This document shows, piece after piece, positions 1 through 12,658 of a DNA stretch of 64,000 bases. The notes under the pieces were generated by a model. That model searched no databases, was not told the DNA's origin, and saw only the letters and a list, made by a program, of their open reading frames with translations. Positions within the stretch are counted from its first letter, which is position 1, and every line of letters starts with the position of its first letter. A program made the position numbers and the translations under genes. Where the stretch lies: NCBI GenBank assembly GCA_004009845.1, contig RMBW01000006.1, positions 496,001 to 560,000 of the forward strand, read 5' to 3'. Source of the DNA: Davidsoniella eucalypti. Lineage: Eukaryota; Ascomycota; Sordariomycetes; Microascales; Ceratocystidaceae.

Positions 1-1260
1 GGGGAGCAAAACACAGGGGTTACAGGAAGAGGTGATTAGGGTTATCTGAACTACACATCTACGTTCCAATCTCGTAGAATGCAAAAAGGTCATAATGGCT
101 TTACATGATTTTAAGAAAAATTGTCTTGAAAGGAGATCTAGAAGCCTTTTCTCAATATAACAGCACTGTCAATCAATAATTACAAAAACAAATAGAATAG
201 TGCTTATGTAAATTATGCCAATGCAGGAACATAAACGGGCGACATATCGATGACAGGATGTGAGATTGTTTTGTAACTTGATTATAAACTGCAATATTGT
301 GAAAACATGAAGGTAACTGTAGCATGATATCAGCACGATATGAGTGTAAGTAGATACGAGTATACGAATATATTTCCTTGCTAACTAGTACAGATACATT
401 TTCATTTGTTTAAGGCTATGTTGGGTGGTATGGGCGGAGCTTTTAAGCGTGGTGGAGTAGTAGGCGTAGTATTATTAAAGGCTGGAATATTTGGTAATAA
501 ATAATACATGTCATATATAGAAACGCCAAATTCCTAAGGTTAAATCGTCTATAACTAACAATATACAATTGCATATCTCTTGACCAAGACTAAGCTTGAT
601 ATGTATCTTCAATTTTTTATTTGGTATCTTGGCATTCAAGAGTAAAAGCTTGACATGTTTGAAATATAATGGGATAGAATATCAAGAAATGAGATTCTAA
701 GAACCATCATAATCCTTAAATATAAAAGGTTAATTGACAGATGTACAGATACGATTAACATTAAATTCTGTATCATTTTACTGTCTCGTGAACACATGCT
801 AGAAGTGGAAAAAAGGACAAGGACAAGGGCTAATTCTTTACAACTAACAACCTTGCTGTAGTATAACGATAAGTTGTTTACCGTACCTTTCTTTTTGTTT
901 TTCCTACTAAGCCAGAGAGGGAACTTTAAAATGAACTAGCGCGCTAGGGTCGTATCTAGTGAGGTAATAGAAACTGGAGAACTCGGATAGATGGATGTCA
1001 TGGTTTTATTGTTAACAGGCTTAATGTCTATCTATACTAATGAAGTAAAAGGTAAAAAAATGTGAAGCATAGGATGGGATTACTTGACGATTACTTAGCG
1101 TTAGTAATACACAAACAAACAAGAGATCATGGAATTAGTTGTAAACTAGTGGCAAAGTTAAGCGGCTGCATCTTATTATCATGTAGGGTTATTTGGCCGA
1201 CTTTAGCATTTTACCAACTAGTTAGTTAGTTGACTTGCGTCAGTATTGCGAATTGTAATA

Positions 1261-1764
1261 GAGATGGACTATTTGGACACCCCTAAAAGTCTGAATTGAC
1301 TATTTGGGGCGCACATTTTTTTTTCTGCCGGACTTACGAATAAAATACCTCAAAATTTTGAAAATTGAGTTTTTTGGGGGTTTTTTGAACAACAGTAAAC
1401 AAATCTTGATTATCTTTATAAACACTCATTAACAGCTTATTGACCAACTATCAACAACTTATAAATCGGATTATTGTTTTCCCAACAACGCCAGTCGAAA
1501 CGTAGAATTCTTTGTATGCTACTAGGATGCCTTCTTTTTTGCCTCAGTCTAGTCTTTTTTAGTATCAAAATTTCCTTGTATCCATGAACATGTCAGTACC
1601 TATAGTGTTTAGTCATTAACATGCATTTTACGATTTAGCAGTGTAGCTGTCTTGACGTCTTTTTGTTGGCTTCTTTAGAAAAACAAAAGCGGTGTCCCAA
1701 AACGGAGAACGGTGTAAAAGAGTGTCCTAAATAGGTTTAGCTGCGTGTCCAAGTAGTCCATCTC
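1261..1764. mobile_element. hAT-like MITE, 504 bp, with TIRs and 8-bp TSD
   Basis: The element starts GAGATGGACTATTTGGACAC and ends with the inverted copy of the same 20 bases (1745-1764), with one mismatch in 20 (T/C at TIR position 12). It is flanked on both sides by TTGTAATA (1253-1260 and 1765-1772), a perfect 8-bp target site duplication. Eight-base duplications are characteristic of the hAT superfamily. Part of the terminal motif (GACTATTTGG) recurs inside at about 1298. There is no transposase frame, so it would be non-autonomous and mobilised in trans. The near-identical TIRs and perfect duplication suggest fairly recent insertion. Confidence 0.85.
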
Positions 1765-3075
1765 TTGTAATAGATCACTGACTTAATTTCTAGGTGGGGA
1801 TGAGTTAGCGAGTCCTTTTCTGTTCGTTCTTCTCTAATCGCTTGGAGTGGCAGGTTGCATACATAATGGGAACCATTACTGAACGAATATCGACAGAAAT
1901 AAACCGTGATTGTGCGTGGGTTTCTATGGTTATGGAGACTATATCGTTACAGTGCATCTATACCAAGTGCGCAGGCGACGGTTTTGGAGTAGTAGTGATA
2001 GTGGCGGTAGTATTTATTAATGGTAAAGCTGGGTTTCATAGTATCTATATATGTATATTATCCACATGTATTGCAGTTCTTTGATTAGAATTGGCAGTGA
2101 AGAATATTGGGGCCATGTATATGTATAATAAATGGACGCCTGCATCTATATAGTGTTGACGGCTAGTAGTTAGTGAGACTGAGGGGGGATAGAAAGGTCA
2201 CGATAGTGCACTTTCTTGGCCTTGTAAAGGCACAAGTGCATAAGGTCTGTGCCTTTTCTTCTTTGAAGTCAGTGCTTGTTTTTACTCTTTTCGTTATGTT
2301 TTTTTCCCTTCTTCTTGTTGACAGCGGATAAGAGGAAAATCAGAGGCGGGAAGCGAATAGGCCCATGCAAAACCGGTTTAGAGAAGATTTCGAAAAGACA
2401 AAGTTGTGCCGGGCTTGGTGGTTTAATCTCGATTATGCCTTCACGTTTTTACTCATGTACTTCGCCATCCCATCCCCCTGTTCTTTGGTTGTGTGTATAT
2501 CCGTTTTCGTGGCAGTGAGCGGTGGTCGTACGGGAACTGTACTGCACTGTAACTGAGGCACGAGAGAAGTTCTAGATTCTTGCTATGGTACACGGTTAGC
2601 GAGCGAAAGAGGGAAGGTTCGTGGGAATGGTCGGAACAGAGGTGGCTTGGAGAAATTGAGAGAACGAAGCCAGGTGATCACATGAGTAGATGCCATGCTT
2701 TTCTACATAGGTACGATAATAAGCGGATATATTTATATAACTAGCTTTGTTTGGCAAACAAGATAGTTGGCGTCTTCGGTCTTCGTGTTGACGCTTTGAT
2801 AGTGAAGTGAAGTAGCTAACTATGTATAGATTCCAAATCATTCTATCTATTGGGTTGTTTTTATGTGCGACTTGTCTTCACCGCTCGATGAGTTCAGTTG
2901 CCTGGCTTGGATTGGATGCTGCTTCCCCGTTCCGGCTGTTGCTCGCACATTGCGGTAGCTTCTTGTCTCGTTTGCAGAAATAAGTGCGCGTACGCGTAAT
3001 ATCTTTGTATATAGTTGTTGTTTTGGTTATTGCTATAACTATAGACAGACGCTTACTATAAACTGTAACTGTGCC

Positions 3076-3111
3076 ATGTTGACGTTGTTGACATTGTTGA
3101 CATTGTTGATA
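3076..3111. repeat. 9-bp tandem repeat, four units
   Basis: Four consecutive 9-mers of the type TTGTTGACA. The two middle copies are identical and the outer ones differ by one or two bases. It lies in non-coding DNA upstream of the LST4 homologue and has no visible function. Confidence 0.8.
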
Positions 3112-5016
3112 TACTGTAGCATCGATACCAAATACTAATATCTACAGATATATTGGCCGAATTACAACGTGACTAACCCTTTGTTAGCGTCTGGTTTGTC
3201 TGACATGCTGACTTGTTTGGGCTCTCGATCACACCAATGCTCTCATTGTGGTCTGGTCTCTCTCTTTTTGCTCTCTGTGATCCCGACGCCCTGTTATCCT
3301 CTTGATTGTCAGCTTTGAACTAGATGAACTGATTGGCCGCCACTGGAGATCCGGTTATTATCAAAGCAGTCTTCGATAGCATGTGCAACGCGTCGAAGGC
3401 TGTCTGATATCCAGATAAGGTATATCTGTTGAAATAACCAAGGTTTTCTCTGGCTTTGCTGTCTATTACAACAAGCCGTGCCAGAAACGGCTTCTCTATA
3501 GCCTGTTTGGTAGCGCTGTGACCCACTGTAAAGTGGACAAGCCCACTACAGAGCACCGCCTAAGCCGGCAAAAGCCAGAACAATCCTAGGCTAGCAGAGC
3601 CAGAGGGACAGGGCATCGTCACCTCTTTAGGATCTCTGTTTGTTTCTCTTTTGGCTGCTCTGCTGTCTATCTGGCAACTAACTCTCCAAAATTACGGCTG
3701 AGTCTTCTCGCTGGCGTGCCGACCTGCGAGCTGAGCTTTGACGACGCAAGTCTCGGCTGTCCTCGCTGTTCTGTCCCGCGATTATCGCACTGATTCGTCG
3801 GTTTGTGTGCTGCCGTCTCGTGTGTTTGTTATTGTTTGGAGTTTCTCTAGCTGAGACCGGCGGCGGATTTACTTTTTCCTGCTTTTCCATTCTCCTCTTC
3901 TTGTCTTCCTTCAACACTCCTTCGGCCTTGATCTTTGCCTTCGCCTTTCGCCTTGCTAGGGCTTGATTCTCCTGTTCTTCTGCTGTAACGGCCTTGTGTT
4001 GGCCTCCAAAACTCTTCCTATTCTTTCTTTATCCTCCCCCGCCCAGCGCCGTGCCCGCCTCGCGCCAAAAAAGCCCCGACTTGTCCATCGCCGGGCCCAT
4101 GGTGATCTTGTGGGGAGCTCTTTTCACAATAGGCTGTCTATTCCAAGCTGCCGCGCTTAGGGCTTTATTGCCTCTCGCCCCACCCTGATCGATTCTCTGG
4201 GCTGTTTGTTGTTGGCGTAACCATCTTGAGCTGAGAGCGCATGTGAAATACCTCCGTCTTCGCCAGCAACAAGCCAAAGAACGTCCAAAGAGCCATGAAT
4301 TATAGCCTATGTGTGGCCGCCGCCTCTCTCCATCGTTGCTGAGAGAGGGCCACCCCACAGTTAGAGCACACAAGACTGTCACCACTTCCCAGAATCACAG
4401 GAACCGGTAGCATCAGCCCCAGACACAACTCTAACTTTGCCTCGGGATCTGTTCTGAACTGAACTGCTCTTGCCGTTGCCCGTCGTACCGACGCTGCTGA
4501 AGATCATACAGTATAGGACCCTCTTTCAGTGCCATAACATCCCATATTATCCCGTAATATCCATCTCCAGTCCCACTTGCAGACGCAATTAAAGTTACAG
4601 CCTCTATTTTTACAACCACAGTCCTCTTTCATTTACTTTTCCTCTCACCTCTCCGTTCTCTTGGCTTTCTCATTCACGGGATTAAGATAGTGTCAACCCT
4701 TCTTAGCCCAAGGATAGATAGCCAACAGCCGTATTCTGCAAGTTTGGATTATATGTGTATATGCTTACAGCTCACTGGCATTACTCATATGTGAATTTCT
4801 GTCCTGCACTTCATATGCTGCTATAGGCTGCTGTTGCTGCCCCGCCCCCGCTACTGATAGTCCATAGTCAGATATCGCCGCTTTATTGGCTGCAGGCTCA
4901 CATCAGTCAGTCGCTTTTTAGCCTTTTACTACTATTTCTTTCCTTTCTTTTTATTCTTTCTTTTGCCTCGTACCTAGCATTGCCTATATCGGTAGTCATC
5001 GTGCCGTGCTGCTGCT

Positions 5017-8000
5017 ATGCTGGGGAAGCTCTTCAACTTGGGGTCTGGCTCGTCCAGCCCCAATGCCCCGCTGCAGGCGTTTGGCGGGACATCCAAGCCT
5101 GTGCTATCGCTAGACTCGGTACAGGAAGATATGCATACGCGCATGCTGCTCTTTCCTGATCCTCAGACGCTCCAGCAGCACCGCAATGATCAGCTCTTCC
5201 CGTTCCCATCGCTCACAGCACCCGTGATGTCGTCGCCTATCCAGAGCTTCGATAACAACCCAGATGTCTGTCTTGACGAATGCGATGTACGTGTATTGGT
5301 TATGCAAGATGGCATGGGGACTTCTATCAACGCTTCCCTTCTCTTTGATAGCCACCCCTTCGTTCCGCCAGTACCAACACCTACCTCTACCACAGCCAAT
5401 TCCGAGCGTACAGCATGTCCCGAGTCGTGGAGGTCGCCTACATCTCCGCGGCGAAGCAGTGTGCCTCATGCTGCAGCAGCTGCTGTGGCCGGTGCCCGCG
5501 GTATCTCTGTTGAAAGCCCACAGCCTAGAGCCGGAGCCTTTGATCGACGGTCATCGACTAATTCTCGGTATCCGTTCGTTATAGAAACCGAGGCCCAAAA
5601 GGCCGGCCGGGAGTATCGTGAAGAAATCGCTACCTTTATGAGCTGCACCTTTGGCAACTCTGAAATGTTTTCTTACAAGGGAACTTCTACCAAAGTTCAT
5701 TTGATCCCCACCGAGCCACGAGTATCAGAGTTCGCTATCTCGTTCATGGGAGACGGCAAGAATTCTATCGGCCGTTCAAGTACTCGATCGCGCCTTGCCC
5801 AGTCGTATTCTTCCGATGTCATGCCTTCTGGCTTTACGCCGAGCCTGTCTTATGCGAATTCGACCAACGCAAGTACAACCAGTCGTCAGAGTGACAGTAA
5901 GCGAGTCCTCATCACTCGGCTTTTCCCCGTCAATATTCCGCCACCTAACCGCCAATATGATGAGCAACAACCAAATTCACCGCCTACAAGACCGCCCGCA
6001 AGGCCAAAGCGAACGCCTATGTACGCAGTGGTCCTTGTAATCAACTTACAGGCGTTATCTGGCCTCAGTAGTAACAAGTCTGCATTCCGTGGTCCTGGAT
6101 CGTTTAATGAGAACGATTCTCTTCCTTCGTCTTTTGGCTCAGGGCGTCGCTCAGGCTGGCAAACACCTGGATACGGCGCTCCAGAACCGGTAGACTTCTA
6201 CACTCAGGAGTCTGATGATCGCCTAGACTATGTGACTCAACACTGGGACGTGGTTATGCGGACGCTGACGCAGCTGCAGTCTGATTTTGCAATCCAGATT
6301 GCGCAAAAGCTATACCAGTACGAGGTGACCCCGGATTCTCCTTCACAGTACCCTCTCTACCGAGCACAACCAAACCTCAAGACAAGCTCAAATATAGTGG
6401 CATTGCCCCGAGACTGTTTAGTCGGCATCAAGAAACTGGTTGAGCAAACCCAGGCAGTGCGGAAACGCATTGTTTGCGGTCTTCAAGCTGAGCGTGTTTG
6501 TACTGGCCAGGGCCGTTGGTCAACATGGCGCGAGGAAGCCCGCGTTGTCTCCCGGCTATACCTGAACAACAACGGTCTTGAGGGCCGTGAGTTTTTCCAC
6601 AAGCTCATTACTGGATTTCTCAATACCCACAAGCAATGGCTTCAGGCCCTCGGGCCTCAAAGCTACCGCCAGCGTCATATCGAGCGCGAAAGAATGCGTG
6701 GCGATGAAGATGTCAATATTCCCGCACGAACAATCATTGTCTCCCGGGACAAGATGACGGCGCGGCGCCTGATCTTCCTGCTCGCTGCATTTCTTCCAGC
6801 AAAGGAAAACTACGGAAGTTCCAAGGGCGGCGTAAGGCCCTCTACGTCCGCGTCTCTGAATCTTTCTGTCTCCCCGCCAGGCGGATTCGCCGGGACGGGA
6901 TTTGGTAAAGAAGAAATGCTACGCAAGAAGATGAACCGACGGCCTGACAAGTCGCGGTTCATGACTTCTAGGAGGACGCCTAGCCAAAGTACTCGCGGTT
7001 CTCTGGTCCCCGTCTCTTCTGCCCTGGCGCATCTTACTATGGACAGTCAGTCCCATGGACGCAATGACTCCGACGACACATCTATCCGTGGATTCGCAAT
7101 TACCAGTAACAATACCGGATCAACCTCGGCAGTGGCATCTGCAACAGCTCAAGAGAAGGCTCCTAAGAGCAGCATTGCTCCAACTACCACAGCCGCACCG
7201 GAGCCTGCAGTGCACTTTACGCCGTTTCACCGTAATGAAAATCTACGCTCCTATCGCCCCGTCAGTAGCTGTAGCAGCCTTGCGGCTGACGACCTGAAAC
7301 GGTCGCTTCACCGCAGCGAGAGCATGTCACAAGGAGGCGACAGCAACGCATCCCCCTGGGGAACTATCATGAGCGGCTTCTGGAGTGGCGGTAGCAACAG
7401 CACCCGCAGAGAATCGGTGACGTCGATGGCACAGTCGCATATTTCTTCGCCTAACAGGGGCGCGCTGTCTCGCCGGGTGGAAAGGCGACCGGAACTGATC
7501 GGCAGCCTAGGCTTCACAAGCGAGGAGCTTATGGGGTCAACTACAGGTGCCCTCCAGGTCCCGATTCCCACTTCTGAGCCCAGCCCCAATACGCCTATGA
7601 CGCCCCGCGGTCTTCGCCACTCTCGTAGCGGAAGCGGTCTGCAGAGTGCTGCCGATATCCAGCCTCGGCAGCCCGACATGTCATATGTCTTTGGGTCTCC
7701 GGTCAAGTCGTCAATAAACCCCGACGATGGCGTCATCGACATCGACATTCCATTTACGGACTTTCTTACCTTGCTCGCCGAAACGACCGTCTCATCGCCT
7801 TCGAGCAGCGGCTATCTTTCGACTCCCGGCAACGCAGACGGCTTCGCCTTCTTCGAGCAATCGGCCCGTTATTCGACTGACGGTGACATGCCTATCAACG
7901 TCGCCGGTTGGTTGCAAAGCTTCCATCCAGATTTCGCTCTTCAAGCTATTCCGCCCTCTGAGTCGCTAATGGAAGACATCAAGGCAACGCTCCGCAACGA

Positions 8001-8778
8001 GCCGACTCCAACACTCTTCCATGCCTCCGATTCCAGTCCCATGTGGGTGACTGTCAGCACTGCTGTAGTCGCTGATACGACCACGGGAAGCATCCGGCGA
8101 ATCACGTATCGCCGGTCTATCTTGCCGCGTGAGCGTGTCATGACGCCGCGGTCTTCCAAGGGCGGTCCATATGGTAGTGGCACCGTCATAACTCCATCTA
8201 TCCCACCCTATGAAACACGGGTAAATGAAGATTTCACGGTTGAGTCACTTACTGCATGCGAAGATACCCTTTGCGATGCTATCGACCGCATCGTTGCCCA
8301 GACTGGTGATTTGACCAGTGCCTCGAGTATGTCAGACCTTGTTGCTGCAGTTCCTAAGAGTACAGTCGGCAGTCTGAGAACTCAGAACAACAACCTCCTC
8401 GATGTCGACGTGTCTACCATACTTTCATCGTCCATGCCACAGACTTCGTACATGCCTTCTGCGAGTCTTCTTCCATCACTTTCCATGCCTTCGACTGCGG
8501 CGCCTCGAGATGTTCCGAGCGCGACTCGTCAGCGCCAGCAGCAACAACAACAACAGCAACAGCCAATCATGAGAGAAATTCCCCGCGGAGAATGTAAAGC
8601 TGTGGTGTTGAATTCATTGATGAGTCTCGTGCGCGAGGTCGTCAATGAGCAGCGCTGTTATGGTGATGAAGATGAAGATGGCGATGTAGGCGGTGTCAAG
8701 GAGGCTGTCCGTGAGTGGATGGATGAAGTTGATTCTCCTGTGGCTGCTCAATGGAATTCACCGTCTAATGGTCCATAG
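5017..8778 (+). CDS. Folliculin-interacting protein (FNIP/Lst4 family), TORC1 regulator
   Basis: One uninterrupted 1253-codon exon. The FNIP pattern is visible in order: an N-terminal DENN-like block with DVCLDECDVRVLVMQDG near residue 83 and LLFDSHPF soon after; STKVHLIPTEP near 228; a second block with PKRTPMYAVVLVINLQ near 330 and DDRLDYVTQHWDVV near 400; the middle-domain motif PARTIIVSRDKMTARRL near 569; and the C-terminal motif HPDFALQAIPP near 971. Long Ser/Thr/Pro-rich, probably disordered stretches separate the blocks, and a poly-Gln run lies near 1175. In yeast Lst4 pairs with the folliculin homologue Lst7 as a GTPase-activating complex acting on Gtr2 at the vacuole, which activates TORC1 in response to amino acids. 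That role is inferred from family membership. The ATG at 5017 precedes the first conserved block and has no competing upstream in-frame start. It is convergent with DBP10. Confidence 0.85.
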   Translation: MLGKLFNLGSGSSSPNAPLQAFGGTSKPVLSLDSVQEDMHTRMLLFPDPQTLQQHRNDQLFPFPSLTAPVMSSPIQSFDNNPDVCLDECDVRVLVMQDGMGTSINASLLFDSHPFVPPVPTPTSTTANSERTACPESWRSPTSPRRSSVPHAAAAAVAGARGISVESPQPRAGAFDRRSSTNSRYPFVIETEAQKAGREYREEIATFMSCTFGNSEMFSYKGTSTKVHLIPTEPRVSEFAISFMGDGKNSIGRSSTRSRLAQSYSSDVMPSGFTPSLSYANSTNASTTSRQSDSKRVLITRLFPVNIPPPNRQYDEQQPNSPPTRPPARPKRTPMYAVVLVINLQALSGLSSNKSAFRGPGSFNENDSLPSSFGSGRRSGWQTPGYGAPEPVDFYTQESDDRLDYVTQHWDVVMRTLTQLQSDFAIQIAQKLYQYEVTPDSPSQYPLYRAQPNLKTSSNIVALPRDCLVGIKKLVEQTQAVRKRIVCGLQAERVCTGQGRWSTWREEARVVSRLYLNNNGLEGREFFHKLITGFLNTHKQWLQALGPQSYRQRHIERERMRGDEDVNIPARTIIVSRDKMTARRLIFLLAAFLPAKENYGSSKGGVRPSTSASLNLSVSPPGGFAGTGFGKEEMLRKKMNRRPDKSRFMTSRRTPSQSTRGSLVPVSSALAHLTMDSQSHGRNDSDDTSIRGFAITSNNTGSTSAVASATAQEKAPKSSIAPTTTAAPEPAVHFTPFHRNENLRSYRPVSSCSSLAADDLKRSLHRSESMSQGGDSNASPWGTIMSGFWSGGSNSTRRESVTSMAQSHISSPNRGALSRRVERRPELIGSLGFTSEELMGSTTGALQVPIPTSEPSPNTPMTPRGLRHSRSGSGLQSAADIQPRQPDMSYVFGSPVKSSINPDDGVIDIDIPFTDFLTLLAETTVSSPSSSGYLSTPGNADGFAFFEQSARYSTDGDMPINVAGWLQSFHPDFALQAIPPSESLMEDIKATLRNEPTPTLFHASDSSPMWVTVSTAVVADTTTGSIRRITYRRSILPRERVMTPRSSKGGPYGSGTVITPSIPPYETRVNEDFTVESLTACEDTLCDAIDRIVAQTGDLTSASSMSDLVAAVPKSTVGSLRTQNNNLLDVDVSTILSSSMPQTSYMPSASLLPSLSMPSTAAPRDVPSATRQRQQQQQQQQQPIMREIPRGECKAVVLNSLMSLVREVVNEQRCYGDEDEDGDVGGVKEAVREWMDEVDSPVAAQWNSPSNGP

Positions 8779-9320
8779 CCACCTCGGCCATGGTAATGAT
8801 GATATGCCCTATTTCTTGTTTCTTTTTTGGCTTTCCTTACCTTTTTTATAAGTTTATCTATCTATCCTTCCCTCTCCTTCCTTTTCCACTAGTCACGAGT
8901 TTAACTTTTTCTTTTTTTGGTTTCCTTGAGTTTCTTCAACATCATTTTTATATCTATGGAGATATTCTCACACATATTTTTTTTAACATACCCTAGAGCA
9001 AAATTCAAGCGGCTCTATTGTTTTTCTGTTCTTTTTTCTTTCCTCTTTTATATCTCATGATGATGAGCTAGCGGGCCCCGAGTTATGTTATCTGGTTTCT
9101 TTTTATACTTTATCTTTTTAATTTATTCAACATATGTTACTGTCTTATGTTATTTGATCTTGTTCTTCTTTTATTTTATTTTAATCTCATGTAACTAGTC
9201 AGACTTACTTTTTATCAATATCATAAATATCGTGTTCTTGTCGTATAACATTCACATAAAGACGCAAAATGGTGGATAAAAGAAATACATTTAAGAGCAG
9301 CAGATATTGCTTCATTTTGT
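8779..9320. other. Convergent 3' intergenic region, LST4 homologue / DBP10
   Basis: A T-rich stretch between two genes that end toward each other. It presumably holds both 3' UTRs and polyadenylation signals. No coding or repeat signal is visible. Confidence 0.6.
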
Positions 9321-12197
9321 CTACTTCTTTCTTTGCGGCCGAGCATTTTTGAGTCTCTTCTTTTCCTTCTCAATTCTGCCCTTGCGCACATCGTCCATGC
9401 CCTTAATTTCCTTTCTACTACCCATTCCATCCTTGAATCTACCGACTCTATTCTCACGGGCTTCCGCCACACGCTTTCTACGTACGTGATAATCATCTCG
9501 GAACTTATCTGCGTCCTTGGGCGCCTTTTCTTGTTTATGCTGGAATTTCTTTCCACCCAGGTGATTACCGCCTGGTCCACCACTGGAACCACGGCAATCG
9601 TCGATTGCTAGACGGGCTAGGCCGGGCTTTTCCGTATCGCCGGTCCGTGGCATGCTGAGATGGTGTGATTTCTTCCAACGATCGAAACGTCCACTTTGGA
9701 AGGATGCTGCAATCTTGACACCGGATTCTCCGACAATCATCTTGGATCCGCGAGATCCGTCTTCGTCGTTGGCGCGGGCTACGTATTTACGTGCTTTCTT
9801 GTCCCAGCGCATACCGGAGGAACGGGTGGGTACACCGAAGCCCTTGGCTCCGTCATCGTTGGTGAGATCCATCGTCACGGCTCGGGCTGCTTCGACGAAG
9901 GATGACATTTGTGAACCGGAGTGTACACCGTATCCACGCTCTTCGGCGGCGTTGACCGTGCGTGGTGTGTAGGACATGAAAACATCGGGGTCGGCAAACG
10001 AGGCTTGGGATTTACGTTGCGCTTTGGGGTCGGAGATGGTCACTTCTAGATCGTCGGATGAATCGGAGTTGTAGCCGGCAGCGGCGGGGGTCTCGTCATC
10101 GGACTCGGCCATTTCGTTGTCGGAGTCGTTCTCGGCAGATGCGTCGGGCTTATCATCGTCCGTGTCGACGGCGTCTTCATCTTCATCGTTGTCGTCCTTC
10201 TTGGCTTGTCTGTTCTTAGGTATGACCTTGCGGCGGATTTGGCGCATAACTTCGAGTGCCTCGGCGCTTGAACTCTTGCCACCACGAGCTACCTCAAAGA
10301 TAGTCTCTGGCGGTCTGTAGCCACTGATTTGTTGCAGCATAGCAGTGAGCGCCTGGCTTTCTGGGTTTGTATCGATGCCAAACTTCAGGTTTAGCTGTGT
10401 CCACTCGGTAGAAGCGATCAGTTCCTTGGCACGCTTGGCACTCTGAGCTGATGCACTGTGGCGTGTCTTCATGTACAGACGCTCGGCTTTTTCCGAAACG
10501 GTACGGATGGCAGAGATGTCGTGCGATTCGTTGACTACCTTGGCAACCCACTCGTGGTTATCCTCGATATCACGACGTTTGAGTGAGCCAACAACCACAT
10601 CCTGCGCAAAGTTGACGGGCTCTTCGGTCTGACCAATGATGAGTTGACGGCCCAAGAAGAGCTGCAGATCGATGAGGTATGGAGCGTCGTTGTCACGCAC
10701 CAAACTAAAGGCCCAACCGGTTTGGCCGGCACGGGCCGTACGACCTACACGATGCACAAAGACCTTGGGCTGTGGGGGGAAATCATAGTTGATGACGTTT
10801 CTAAGCACGGGGATATCGATACCACGAGCAGCAACGTCTGTCACAACAAGAATGTGTGTGCGACCACAGCGGAAGTTCTCGACTTGTATGCGACGGGCTT
10901 CTTGATCGAGGGAACCGTATACGAAAGATACGGCAAAACCACGGTACTGTAGCAAGTCGGACAGATATTCGACACGATGTTTGGTGGCGGCGAAGATGAT
11001 TGTGGAGAATTCAGTCGGCTTGCCCTTTCCAAAGGCATCCGGGTTAGCTTTACGTTTGCCACCCTTGTTGTCGCGTTGTCTAGCACCTTCAGGGCTTCCC
11101 AGCGGCATCTCGATGACATCGTGGAGAACATGGAGCAGCGCGCCCTCCTTCTCTTCGTTCTTCACAGTAAAGAACGCACTCTGTAGATCGGGTGACACCT
11201 TCGTTTCCGCGTCTAGACGGATCAGCTCGGGGTCTTGGAGACCAGCACGGGCGAATTCGACTAATGAGGCGGGCAGAGTAGCCGAAAACAGGAGAGTCTG
11301 GCGGCTCAGTGGCAGGGCGTGAAGAATCTCCGTAAGTTGAACCGCAAAGCCCATTTCGAACAGACGATCAGCTTCATCGAAGACAACGTACTTGATAGAG
11401 CTGAGGTCTAGGTTCATCTCGACCTTCAAATGTAGGAAACGACCAGGAGTGGCGATAATAATATCTGGGTTGGATGCCATCATGGAGAACTGTTCCTCCA
11501 GACTGTCACCACCGACTAATAGAACGCTCTTCAGGTCGGTGCCTCTGCCAAACTCCTTGGCGACCTTGAGGGTCTGGATAGCCAGTTCACGAGAAGGTGA
11601 CATGATTAGGGCACGGGCACCCACACGGGGGCTGTGTTGCTTAAGGCGCTCGATCATAGGAATGACGAAGGCGGCTGTTTTACCGGAACCAGTCCGGGCC
11701 ATACCGACGACATCTTTCTTGGACAGGATCACGGGTATAGTTTTGCGCTGAATGGGAGTAGGCACGGAGAAGCCCTTTTTCGTGATCGACTTTAGTAGGT
11801 TGGCGTTAAGGCCTGTATAAGCACCACCCACGATTAGTATACAAAGAGCGGCATAGGGTGTCTTTGGGGGCTAGAGGCAAAGAGAAGGAGAAAACATACC
11901 CATGGACTGGAAACCACCGCCCTTCTTGACGCTCTTGCCCTGCATGTTGACAGTCTTGCGGAACTGCGCAGCCTGGCGCAAGGCAATGAAGGCCTCGTCG
12001 TCGTCGTCACCATCGTCGCCGGCACCGGCATCCATCATGCCGTCAAAATCGAAACCATAGTCGGCATTTTCAGGCTCGACATTGCCGCTACGCTTCTTTC
12101 CTACGTTTTGGCTTGTCTCGCGATCGTCTGTGTATAGCGAGTCGAAGATATCGACCTCGTTCTCAGACGGGGTCGGAGAGGCTCCGCGGCGGCCCAT
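9321..12197 (-). CDS. ATP-dependent RNA helicase Dbp10 (60S ribosome biogenesis)
   Basis: Two exons, 12197-11900 and 11812-9321, give 929 aa. The 87-nt intron joins FQSMG to LNANLL, reproducing the family signature just before the Q motif. DEAD-box motifs: VPTPIQRKTIP (Q motif, about 116), ARTGSGKTAAF (motif I, about 135), VFDEADRLFEMGF (motif II, about 243), SATLPAS (motif III, about 276), and RTARAG in helicase domain 2 (about 455). The C-terminal half has an acidic segment, the Dbp10 C-terminal domain, and a Lys/Arg-rich tail typical of nucleolar helicases. In yeast Dbp10 remodels pre-60S particles around the peptidyl-transferase centre. Length agrees with other fungal Dbp10 proteins. The start is the only ATG in frame before the acidic N-terminus, and upstream sequence is shared with the divergent J-protein gene. 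Confidence 0.95.
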
Positions 12198-12658
12198 TCT
12201 GTAGTTGAAGATCCGGATTTGGATACCGGACGAATAGCGATAGTAGCGCCAAATGTAAGGTGTCGAGCAAACGAAGATTCGAAATAGAGGCCGAGCTGCG
12301 CAATTGGCAGATATGCAAAGCAAAAGTCAATCAATGTTGTTGTTCTTGTTGTCGAAACCCACCTTCTAAAATCTAAAATCTCGAACACCAAATGATCCCC
12401 AAAGACTCTTCGAACTTTTTAGTGGGGCGGCAGAAAAATCAAGCTACCATTAAGACCAGGAAGGAAGGCGATAAGCTGATAAGCCCGACAGGCGCTCGCT
12501 AGCCTATTTTGTGCACTTTTGGTTATTGCTTACTACGGATACACTTGTGCTTACCTTCTATTTCTTCGTTGTGCGACCGTATAGACAGCATCGACGATCT
12601 TTGGAACCTTGACCGCCACGGCTTCATTTTTCATCTTACAATCTACGGCTATTCTATC
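12198..12658. promoter_or_regulatory. Divergent promoter region, DBP10 / J-protein gene
   Basis: Only 461 bp separate the two start codons, so both genes must take their 5' UTRs and core promoters from here. No clear TATA box or ribosome-biogenesis element was identified by eye. Confidence 0.5.

Larger units (their letters stand above)
1..5016. other. Gene-poor flank upstream of the LST4 homologue
   Basis: This 5 kb stretch has only short open frames without recognisable domains or plausible splice partners. Its first 1.8 kb is AT-rich and contains a MITE (separate entry). From about 2.2 to 5.0 kb it becomes more mixed and then pyrimidine-rich, and the last 100 bases before the ATG at 5017 hold several CT/T-rich tracts typical of fungal promoters. 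I see no tRNA, rRNA or further transposon here. Confidence 0.6.
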